Below, piece by piece: positions 1-5,880 of a DNA stretch of 9,107 bases. Each line of letters starts with the position of its first letter. Positions within the stretch are counted from its first letter, which is position 1. Location of the stretch: positions 1-9,107 of the forward strand of contig JAEPNS010000111.1 in the NCBI GenBank assembly GCA_017643325.1, written 5' to 3'. The notes below the pieces were generated by a model, which was given only the letters and a program-made list of their open reading frames with translations, searched no databases and had not been told where the DNA came from. The DNA is from Alphaproteobacteria bacterium (GTDB lineage Bacteria > Pseudomonadota > Alphaproteobacteria > UBA6615). A program made the position numbers and the translations under genes.

Positions 1-1808
1 TTCTTCAGAGTGTTCGAAAAGGCGCGCTGCGTGACCGGTTCGGGCGATTTCATGGCGCGGCGAATGGCATGCTCGAGATCAGTGTCGCGGTCCGCGGGGA
101 AGAGGTTCCAGATTTCCTGCCCGAGGGTATCCGCGCGGGCAGACCCCGAAATATCCTCGTAGGCCCGGTTGCAGTATGTGACGATGCCGCGACGGTCGAG
201 CCCGAGAAAGCCTTCGTTCGTGCTCTCCATCACATTGTCCAGACGTTCCGCGAGGTCTTTCGCGCGGTTTAGCGCATCCCGGTATTCCGTGATGTCCTGT
301 ATCGAACCCTGCGCATGAACAATGTTCCCGGCCGCGTCGCGGATCGGCACCGCCGCGGTGCGAAGTGTCTTGCTTTCGCGGTCTCCGGACCGGAATTCGA
401 TCTCGCGCACATACGGGACGCCCTCGGTCATGCAAAGCTCGATGTCGCGCCGAAGACCTTCCCGGTCCTTTCTGCGGACCAGCTTGAGAAGATCTGCGAG
501 CGGGATTCTGTGACCCTGTCCCAGACCGTTCACGTCGAGGGCTTCCTGGGAGTAAGTCACCCGATAGTCCGGATCGATCCGGAAGCCGCCGAGCCTGGCG
601 GTCTGTCCCGCGATCGCGAGCAGCGAGTCGCGTTCCCGAAGCTTGACCTGGTTCCTGTGAACCTCGCTGATGTCTTCACAGACCGAAACCACATATGCGG
701 GCTCTCCCGCGGCGTCCGAAACAACCGCAGCGCTGCTGCGTACCCAGACCGTGTTTCCGTCGGCAGACAGGATCCGCCGTTCCATCTTGAGTTCACGGGA
801 TTTTCCTGAGAGCAGCCGCTCACGCTCCTCGACGGAACGCGCGCGGTCGTCCGGGTGCAACAGGTCAATGAAGCGCATCTCCATCGTGTCTTCCCGCGAG
901 CGGCCGATCATCCTGAAGAATGCCGGGTTTACGTCCCAGAAACGCCCTGTCGTATCGGTCACGATGATCCCGACCGACGCCGCTGAAAACAGCCGCCGGA
1001 ATCTTTCTTCACTCTCGCGCAGGGCGGCCTCGCGCTGTTTCAGGTCGGTGATGTCGGTGCGAAGCTCGGCGCATCCGCCGTCATTCATGTGCAGGCTGTG
1101 GTTGCGGACCCAACGGCCGTCAAGGAGCTGTTCCTCGGCGTCGGGTGCCGTATCGCTGCCGTCTGCAGAACAGGGTGTGCCGGACTGGCGACCGCCGCGG
1201 TCGGCCCCGTTGCGGGAGCTTCCCCGCGGCTCGGAAGTCTCGAAGATCTCGCGGTAGGTTCGACCCAGCTCGACGCGATCGCCGAAGAAACTCTTGTAGG
1301 CCTGGTTGAACATCGTCAAGCAGCCGTCGGCGTCGTAGATCGCGAACCCGTCGGGGAGGATTCCGAGTGCCTCTGCGAACCTCGCCCTGTCCCGTTCGGC
1401 ATCGAGCCGGGCCCTGACCTCGGCGTTGACGTTCACCGATACGCCGCGATACCCGGTGAATACGCCTTCGGTGTCGAACATGGGCTCAGCGTTTGCCACC
1501 AGGTGCACCAGGCCGCCATCCGGCCGGCGGCGGGAATAGCGGTAATCCCTGATAGGCTTTCGCGCGCGCAGAAGCTCCATAGTTGCCTGATGGGCCGGAC
1601 CGTGCTCGGCGTTCTCGAAAATCTCGAGAAGCGAAAGCCCGAGCGTCGATTCGTGCGGCGCGTCGAGATCGTCGTCGAAATAATCGCCGAGCATGTAGTT
1701 GATGACCAGGTCGGCGTCGGTTTCCCAGACCCGTGCCCTCGTGGCTTGCGTCAGGAACTCCAGACGTCCGGGGGCTTCGTTCTGCAATGCCATCGATGCC
1801 AGGTTCAT
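1..1808 (-). CDS. multi-PAS sensor protein (probable sensor kinase or similar), C-terminal part outside the window
   Basis: An open frame reads leftward from ATG 1808 to the window edge: 602 codons with no stop. A GAGGA ribosome site lies 7 nt before the ATG, and an in-frame TAA lies upstream near 1928, so the N-terminus is complete or nearly so (GTG 1841 is a weaker alternative). I see five consecutive PAS-type modules: about residues 12-125, 145-256, 264-385, 392-510 and 520 onward. Signs are the repeated linkers TDITDLKQ, CEDISEVHRN and IQDITEYRD, and the PAS starts RLFSAASVGIIVTD and VMESTNEGFLGLD. No signal peptide or membrane segment is visible, so it should sense a cytoplasmic cue. PAS proteins of this build usually end in a histidine kinase or a GGDEF/EAL domain; that part is off the window, so the output is unknown. 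It diverges from two receiver genes, which favours a kinase (inference). Confidence 0.9.
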   Translation of the reverse strand, partial: MNLASMALQNEAPGRLEFLTQATRARVWETDADLVINYMLGDYFDDDLDAPHESTLGLSLLEIFENAEHGPAHQATMELLRARKPIRDYRYSRRRPDGGLVHLVANAEPMFDTEGVFTGYRGVSVNVNAEVRARLDAERDRARFAEALGILPDGFAIYDADGCLTMFNQAYKSFFGDRVELGRTYREIFETSEPRGSSRNGADRGGRQSGTPCSADGSDTAPDAEEQLLDGRWVRNHSLHMNDGGCAELRTDITDLKQREAALRESEERFRRLFSAASVGIIVTDTTGRFWDVNPAFFRMIGRSREDTMEMRFIDLLHPDDRARSVEERERLLSGKSRELKMERRILSADGNTVWVRSSAAVVSDAAGEPAYVVSVCEDISEVHRNQVKLRERDSLLAIAGQTARLGGFRIDPDYRVTYSQEALDVNGLGQGHRIPLADLLKLVRRKDREGLRRDIELCMTEGVPYVREIEFRSGDRESKTLRTAAVPIRDAAGNIVHAQGSIQDITEYRDALNRAKDLAERLDNVMESTNEGFLGLDRRGIVTYCNRAYEDISGSARADTLGQEIWNLFPADRDTDLEHAIRRAMKSPEPVTQRAFSNTLK

Positions 1809-2077
1809 CGACTCGTCCTCGCGGTTGATCGATGTGTCCACCGTTTCGTGCCTGTCTTTTTTGTGTGCGGCGGAATCCACTTGTCCGGTTGAAACACGTG
1901 CAACGACTGCACGCCTTCGTAGATATTAGGTCGGGGGTACCCCGCGAAATACTAGACGGCCGGATAGGTCGGCCACGACCGATGCATAGCCCGTTTGCGA
2001 CGTTCGTCCGATTACATTTGTCGTGGCCGCGTTCCATAGTATTCACGCAGGTATGCGAGATAGGAAAGGATTCGACC
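1809..2077. promoter_or_regulatory. divergent intergenic region between the PAS sensor and the receiver pair
   Basis: These 269 bp separate two divergent gene starts and should hold promoters for both. I see no convincing -35/-10 pair. It contains a perfect 10-bp palindrome, GGGGTACCCC (1934-1943), and a perfect 10-bp inverted repeat, CGGCCACGAC (1970-1979) with its complement at 2020-2029, separated by 40 bp. The receiver frame stays open leftward to 1832, but that stretch has no ribosome site and no receiver-like content, so I treat it as non-coding. No RNA gene is recognisable. Confidence 0.5.
1970..2029. repeat. 10-bp perfect inverted repeat in the divergent promoter region
   Basis: CGGCCACGAC at 1970-1979 is matched by its exact reverse complement GTCGTGGCCG at 2020-2029; arm centres lie 50 bp apart, nearly five helical turns. 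The spacing suits two half-sites on the same face of the DNA for a dimeric or looping regulator. The left arm overlaps a smaller hairpin, GGCCG (1958-1962) with CGGCC (1970-1974). The function is unknown. Confidence 0.5.
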
Positions 2078-2545
2078 TTGATTCTCGGTAGTACCTCTTT
2101 CCGATCCGGCGGCCGGGAGAAGCCCAAGCGGGACCGGGTTCTGGTGGGGCAACTCAAGGTGTTGGTCGTCGACGACGATGCGGTGGTCAACAAATCGATC
2201 AGGGACACCTTGGAGAGTTACGGCATGAGCGCTACGGCGGCCTTCGACGGCGTCGAGGCGCTCGCGTGCTTGCGCGCCAGCGTTGTCGACCTGGTCATCT
2301 GCGACCTCGTCATGCCCGTCATGGATGGCCTGGAGACGATTGGCGAAATCCAGGCCGCGTATCCTGAAATCAAGATCATCGCGATTTCGGGCGGATCGCC
2401 CCGGGGCAAGGGGCCGAGCCTCGATGATGCCTCGGCAGCCGGTGCGGACGCCGTGATGGCCAAACCGCTGAGTGCACGAAAACTCTTGCGGTTGATCGAG
2501 GACATCAGGGACCAGCCGTCGCGCCACACGTGTCTTCTGGCTTGA
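2078..2545 (+). CDS. stand-alone receiver-domain response regulator (first of a tandem pair)
   Basis: A single CheY-like receiver of 155 residues with no output domain. With the TTG start at 2078, the acidic pocket is D32-D34 (VLVVDDD), the phospho-acceptor is D76 in ICDLVMPVMDG, the switch residue is S104 (IAISGG) and the conserved lysine is K129 (MAKPLS). TTG 2078 is chosen because AGGAAAGGA sits 7 nt upstream and because it gives the same numbering for the first two landmarks as the next gene. GTG 2144 is the main alternative; it would start MGQLKVLVVDDD, a very typical receiver N-terminus, but lacks a ribosome site. The protein likely takes phosphate from a histidine kinase and passes it on, or acts by protein contact. 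It is divergent from the multi-PAS sensor and 41 bp upstream of a second receiver. Confidence 0.87.
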   Translation: MILGSTSFRSGGREKPKRDRVLVGQLKVLVVDDDAVVNKSIRDTLESYGMSATAAFDGVEALACLRASVVDLVICDLVMPVMDGLETIGEIQAAYPEIKIIAISGGSPRGKGPSLDDASAAGADAVMAKPLSARKLLRLIEDIRDQPSRHTCLLA

Positions 2546-2586
2546 GATCCCGGGCTGACAGACGAAGGACGTGGGAGTCGAGTGAG

Positions 2587-3063
2587 ATGCAGACACGAGA
2601 CACCGACAGTTCGCCGCGGCCCGGTCCGCACGGCCCGGCCGATACCGGCGCATCGCAGGAAGGCCGCGTCCTGGTCGTCGATGACGATCCCCGCCAACGT
2701 TACGAGGTCGCGAGCTGTCTCGCGCGGGCCGGCCTGCAGGTGTTCGAATGTGAGGATGGTGCGGCCGTCCTGGACGGGATCGAAGAGGTTCATCCGCACC
2801 TGGTGATCCTCGATATCAACTCGCCTCATCGCGATGGTGACTTGATCGCGCGCGATATCATCGACCGCCATCCTGACGTCAAGATACTCCTGATGACCGG
2901 GGACCCGGAACGCGCAAGGAGTGCGAACGAGGCGCACCTCAAGGTTTTCACGGTCATGGAGAAACCGGTGCCGTTGCGCGCACTCGTGCGTTTCGTCACG
3001 TCGTCCGTGGCGGCTTCGAAGGAAATTCGCCGCGGCGCGGCACGCGCATTCCGGTATCGCTGA
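2587..3063 (+). CDS. stand-alone receiver-domain response regulator (second of a tandem pair)
   Basis: A 158-residue single receiver-domain protein starting at ATG 2587, with GGGAG about 9 nt upstream. Landmarks are D32-D34 (VLVVDDD), phospho-acceptor D76 (VILDINSPHRDGD), T104 (LLMTGDP) and K126 (MEKPVP), so all residues needed for phosphorylation are present. The loop after the phospho-acceptor is unusual: it keeps the normal spacing D-to-G of eight but has INSPHRD in place of the usual hydrophobic-Met-Pro pattern. The first 26 residues are polar and Pro/Gly-rich, probably a disordered extension, and the last 20 are basic. No output domain is present. It probably shares a transcript with the receiver 41 bp upstream. 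It converges on the protease gene with 23 bp between them. Confidence 0.88.
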   Translation: MQTRDTDSSPRPGPHGPADTGASQEGRVLVVDDDPRQRYEVASCLARAGLQVFECEDGAAVLDGIEEVHPHLVILDINSPHRDGDLIARDIIDRHPDVKILLMTGDPERARSANEAHLKVFTVMEKPVPLRALVRFVTSSVAASKEIRRGAARAFRYR

Positions 3064-3086
3064 GCGGACCGCAGCCGGACCCCCGG

Positions 3087-3737
3087 TCAGCTTCGCGGCG
3101 AGACGGCGCCGGACCGGGCCAGTCGCGTCACGAAAAGTTCCGTCTTTTTCTCATTGACCGCATAGAGCACGCGCCCGAACCGTTTCGTGTCGGTGGTTGC
3201 GAGGTCCGGATACCGGTTGTCGAGCACATACGTGCTGCCGCCGTGTCGAACCAGAAGCACGGCATGTGCGGCGCGCAGTCGCGGATCGATAAAGACCACC
3301 ACCGACATCTCGTGCGCAGGGATACCGAGCGCGCGCAACGCCTCGTACTTCGCGGTTGCGTAATCCTCGCAATCCCCTGTTCCGCGCCGCATGAACGCCA
3401 CCGGGGCGGACCAGTCGTCGGCACGGCTGTCGTTTCCGTAAGTCAGCGCGTTGAAGTACCGATGCACAGCACGGATTTTCTCGAGCGGCTGGAGCCGGGC
3501 GAATGGCCGCATCTGGCGCGACCACATCGCGCGGTCGGATTCCGACGAGACAAGCCGGTTTCGATGGGTGCTGAGCGCGCCCGCGAACTTCGCCAGGGGC
3601 GCGCGTTCGACGATCTGGGTGTGCTGGAGTGCGGCAGTCTCGATCGGGGCGGGCAGGTCGCCGGCTGACGCGCCACTGGCAATCGGCGCCGCGAGGAACA
3701 GGAAAGCGCTTGTCAGGCGGAAAAGCGTGCGTGTCAT
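3087..3737 (-). CDS. exported transglutaminase-like cysteine protease (BTLCP family, LapG-like)
   Basis: A 216-residue protein with a Sec signal peptide (about residues 1-25, hydrophobic stretch LTSAFLFLAAPIASGASA ending in an A-S-A type site), so it should act in the periplasm. The catalytic triad of the bacterial transglutaminase-like cysteine proteinase family is visible: C123 in GTGDCEDYATAKYEAL, H158 in RAAHAVLLV and D173 in YVLDNRYPD. The acidic residues straight after the cysteine (E124, D125) resemble those that bind calcium in LapG. In pseudomonads LapG cuts the adhesin LapA and is held back by the c-di-GMP receptor LapD; no LapA- or LapD-like gene is in the window, so the substrate is unknown. 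Length is in the family range. The ATG at 3737 lacks a strong ribosome site but gives a proper signal peptide. An AT-rich stretch upstream is the likely promoter zone. Confidence 0.88.
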   Translation of the reverse strand: MTRTLFRLTSAFLFLAAPIASGASAGDLPAPIETAALQHTQIVERAPLAKFAGALSTHRNRLVSSESDRAMWSRQMRPFARLQPLEKIRAVHRYFNALTYGNDSRADDWSAPVAFMRRGTGDCEDYATAKYEALRALGIPAHEMSVVVFIDPRLRAAHAVLLVRHGGSTYVLDNRYPDLATTDTKRFGRVLYAVNEKKTELFVTRLARSGAVSPRS

Positions 3738-3775
3738 GCACGCAAAATGAAGAATTCAATTAAATCAGATAATTA

Positions 3776-3790
3776 TGCACAAGTGTGGAG
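3776..3790 (+). repeat. direct repeat TGCACAAGTGTGGAG, copy 1
   Basis: This 15-mer matches the copy at 4014-4028 at 14 of 15 positions (11 identical in a row, TGCACAAGTGT). The core CACAAGTG is a partial palindrome (CAC-NN-GTG), as expected for a dimer-bound operator. This copy lies 39 bp upstream of the protease ATG, where a repressor or activator could act. Confidence 0.45.
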
Positions 3791-4013
3791 TCCGGTTTCC
3801 AGACGGATGGACGGGCTCTCCGAAAGGTCGGGACAAGTCCGTCAGGCGTGTCTCCCGGCTACGCCTTTTGTCTAGCGACAGGCCGACAGAGGTCGGGACC
3901 CGGACATCTTCGGTTTCAGGAAATTGAGTGCAGCGGACTCGTGCCGTATCGTGCGAGGATTGTCCGACGAGCGAATTACTAACCCTATCCGGGTATGCGA
4001 TTTTGGTTGCGTT

Positions 4014-4028
4014 TGCACAAGTGTCGAG
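4014..4028 (+). repeat. direct repeat TGCACAAGTGTCGAG, copy 2
   Basis: Second copy of the 15-mer found at 3776-3790, with one mismatch. It lies 52 bp before the LuxR-type regulator ATG. Each copy therefore sits next to one of the two divergent genes, which would fit a shared regulator (inference). Confidence 0.45.
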
Positions 4029-4038
4029 CACATGGCGG

Positions 4039-4055
4039 GTTGCCGATCCGGCAAC
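4039..4055. promoter_or_regulatory. palindromic element GTTGCCG-ATC-CGGCAAC upstream of the LuxR regulator
   Basis: Perfect 7-bp arms around a 3-nt centre, ending 24 bp before ATG 4080. It could be an operator (possibly autoregulatory) or a hairpin in the mRNA leader. No T-run follows, so it is not an intrinsic terminator. Confidence 0.45.
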
Positions 4056-4079
4056 GTGGCGTGATCTGGTTCGAAGCGC

Positions 4080-4691
4080 ATGAAGAGGATCATCCTGGCT
4101 GATGACCATGAGGTTGTCCGGGCTGGCCTTCGCGATGCGCTGGTACACATCGAACCGGATATCGAGGTCCTGGAGGCCGACAGTCTGGACGCGGCCTTAA
4201 AGCTCGGCGATGAGGATGAAGTCGCGCTTGTCCTGCTTGATCTGAATATGCCCGGGATGGACGGTGTCGGGGGCGTGGAGCGGATGCTCGCAAAACGACC
4301 GGAGGTGCCGGTCGCGGTGGTGTCCGGGTCGGTGCGCCGCCGCGACATGGCATCGGTGATGGCCGTCGGCGCGGCGGGCTTCCTCCCCAAATCCATGAAA
4401 CTCGACGCGATGGCGAGTGCGGTACGGCTGCTGCTGGCGGGCGAGCGCTACCTTCCGTACGAGTTCATGGCAGAGGAATCCGGCCGCGAGAGGCCGGACG
4501 GCGGGCTGACGCCGCGCGAACTCGAAATTCTCGAGGCCATCGGCGAGGGCAAGCCCAACAAGCAGATTGCGCGCGAACTGGAGATCGAGGAGGTCACGGT
4601 GAAACTCCACGCGACCAACCTCTTTCGCAAGCTCGAGGTTTCAAACCGGACCGAAGCAGCGATGAAGGGGCGTGAGCTCGGCCTGATCTAG
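4080..4691 (+). CDS. NarL/LuxR-family response regulator (receiver plus HTH)
   Basis: A 203-residue two-domain transcription factor. The receiver spans about residues 2-118: acidic pair D8-D9 (ILADDHEVVRAGL), phospho-acceptor D54 (LLDLNMPGMDG), switch S82 (VVSGS) and K104 (FLPKSM). The LuxR-type helix-turn-helix spans about 142-202, starting LTPRELEILEAIGEGKPNK and containing the recognition part EEVTVKLHATNLFRKLEVSNRTEA. Length and order are normal for the NarL/FixJ class. Phosphorylation should promote dimer formation and DNA binding. The ATG has only a weak ribosome site. A palindrome 24 bp upstream could be its own operator. No cognate kinase is adjacent; the multi-PAS protein at the left edge is the nearest candidate. 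Its stop lies 13 bp from the stop of the convergent operon. Confidence 0.93.
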   Translation: MKRIILADDHEVVRAGLRDALVHIEPDIEVLEADSLDAALKLGDEDEVALVLLDLNMPGMDGVGGVERMLAKRPEVPVAVVSGSVRRRDMASVMAVGAAGFLPKSMKLDAMASAVRLLLAGERYLPYEFMAEESGRERPDGGLTPRELEILEAIGEGKPNKQIARELEIEEVTVKLHATNLFRKLEVSNRTEAAMKGRELGLI

Positions 4692-4704
4692 GTGCCGAAC
4701 CGCG

Positions 4705-5871
4705 TCAATCATTGTCCTCCTGCCGGTAGGGCAGGTGTTCGGCGTAGGCGTCCATTTCCCAGTCCACCTCGCGTTCCTCCTCGCGGCAGAAGCGTTCGAC
4801 CGCGTCGCGGAAGCTCTCGTTCGGGATGAAGTGGCCGGAGTAGGTCTGCACCGGTTCGTAGCCGCGCTGGATCTTGTGGGGGCCCTGTGTGCCCGCCTCG
4901 ACCGTCTTCAAATCGTGTGCGATGGCGTATTCGATGGCCTGGTAGTAGCAGGCCTCGAAATGCAGGAAGCGGAAGTCGCCGAGGCAGCCCCAGTTCCGCC
5001 CGTAGAGCGCATCGTCGCCGCGCAGGTTCAGCGCGCCCGCGACCGGAAGCCCTTCGTAGTCCGCCATCACCAGAACGATCTTTTCGCCCAGGCGGTCCTG
5101 CGCCGCCTCGAAGAACTCCCGGGTCAGGTAGGGATAGCCCCACTTGCGGTCATAGGTGTCGACGTAGAACTGGTAGAATGCGTCCCAGTGCTCGGGACGG
5201 ATATCGTCGCCGGACAGCGGCTGTACGGAAATACCCTGTTCGGCGACCTTCTTGCGTTCCTTGCGGATCATCTTGCGCTTCCGGCTGGTCAGCGCGCCGA
5301 GGAAGTCGTCGAAACTCCCGTAGCCCCGGTTGTGCCAGTGGAACTGCCGCCCCACGCGCTGGACCCAGTCGGCGACCCCCATCAGCTCGTACTCGCGCCG
5401 GGTGCAGAACGTCACGTGGACCGAGGACAACTCCAGCTTCCGGCACACGGTCTCCAGCGCGCGCAGCAGTGTCAGGCGCGCGTCGTCGGAATCGGGCCCG
5501 TCACCCGCGAGCAACCTTGGCCCGCCGACCGGCGAGAAGGGGGCGGCGACCTGCATCTTCGGGTAGTAGCGGCCGCCGGCGCGCTCCCAGGCATGGGCCC
5601 AGCCGTGATCGAACACATACTCGCCCTGGGAGTGGCTCTTCAGGTAGAGCGGCGCGGCAGCGACGATGTTTCCGTCGCTTTCCTCGACCACGAGATGGTG
5701 GGGCAGCCATCCGGCTTCGTTCGTCGCGCAGCCCGTCTCTTCCAGCGCGAGAAGGAAGGGGTAGCTGACAAACGGGTTGCCGCCGCCGGACAGTGTCTCC
5801 CAGGTGTCGGCCGGAATGTTCGCGATGTTTTCGACGACGCGGGCGGAAAGTGCTGTGTCTCCGTCGGGCAT
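4705..5871 (-). CDS. FemAB-like N-acyltransferase (DUF482 / COG3146 family, GNAT fold)
   Basis: A 388-residue cytoplasmic protein with no signal peptide or membrane segment. I recognise the FemAB_like/DUF482 family from YPKMQVAAPFSPVGGPRLL (104-121), the basic patch SRKRKMIRKERKKV (196-209), YGRNWGC (290-296), LHFEACYYQAIEYAI (303-317) and EAGTQGPHKIQRGYEP (325-340). Length is normal for the family. Members are predicted N-acyltransferases with two GNAT-like halves; relatives in the FemABX group add amino acids to peptidoglycan, but the reaction of this family is not established. It is the last gene of the leftward operon, starting 9 bp after the transporter stop. The ATG at 5871 has only a distant AGGAA about 15 nt away, so translation may depend on coupling to the gene before it. 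Confidence 0.9.
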   Translation of the reverse strand: MPDGDTALSARVVENIANIPADTWETLSGGGNPFVSYPFLLALEETGCATNEAGWLPHHLVVEESDGNIVAAAPLYLKSHSQGEYVFDHGWAHAWERAGGRYYPKMQVAAPFSPVGGPRLLAGDGPDSDDARLTLLRALETVCRKLELSSVHVTFCTRREYELMGVADWVQRVGRQFHWHNRGYGSFDDFLGALTSRKRKMIRKERKKVAEQGISVQPLSGDDIRPEHWDAFYQFYVDTYDRKWGYPYLTREFFEAAQDRLGEKIVLVMADYEGLPVAGALNLRGDDALYGRNWGCLGDFRFLHFEACYYQAIEYAIAHDLKTVEAGTQGPHKIQRGYEPVQTYSGHFIPNESFRDAVERFCREEEREVDWEMDAYAEHLPYRQEDND

Positions 5872-5880
5872 GGGCGCAGT

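Larger units (their letters stand above)
3738..4079. promoter_or_regulatory. 342-bp intergenic region with short repeats, divergent between the protease and the LuxR regulator
   Basis: No coding sequence is supported here: the short frames have no ribosome site and no recognisable content. The stretch at about 3745-3777 is markedly AT-rich against the local background and lies directly before the protease start, so it is the likely promoter zone (on the minus strand it contains CATAAT, 5 of 6 bases of a -10 consensus, but no good -35). Three repeat elements are seen: a 15-bp direct repeat (3776-3790 and 4014-4028), a 10-bp direct repeat AGGTCGGGAC (3825-3834 and 3890-3899), and a perfect 7-bp-arm palindrome (4039-4055) close to the regulator start. 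Confidence 0.5.

Noticed and set aside
1089..1892. Plus-strand open frame of 267 codons
   Set aside because: It is antisense to the PAS sensor, which shows clear PAS repeats in the minus frame through the whole stretch.
1486..2208. Minus-strand open frame of 240 codons crossing the divergent promoter
   Set aside because: Its translation is Arg/Pro/Ser-rich without domains and it overlaps both the PAS gene and the first receiver in other frames.
3844..3869. Terminator-like hairpin AGGCGT/ACGCCT followed by TTT
   Set aside because: The stem is only 6 bp, the T-run is short, and no gene on the plus strand ends upstream of it, since the nearest upstream gene runs the other way.
3785..3982. Small open frame of 65 codons in the intergenic region
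   Set aside because: GTG start, no ribosome site, no recognisable content; not supported as a gene.
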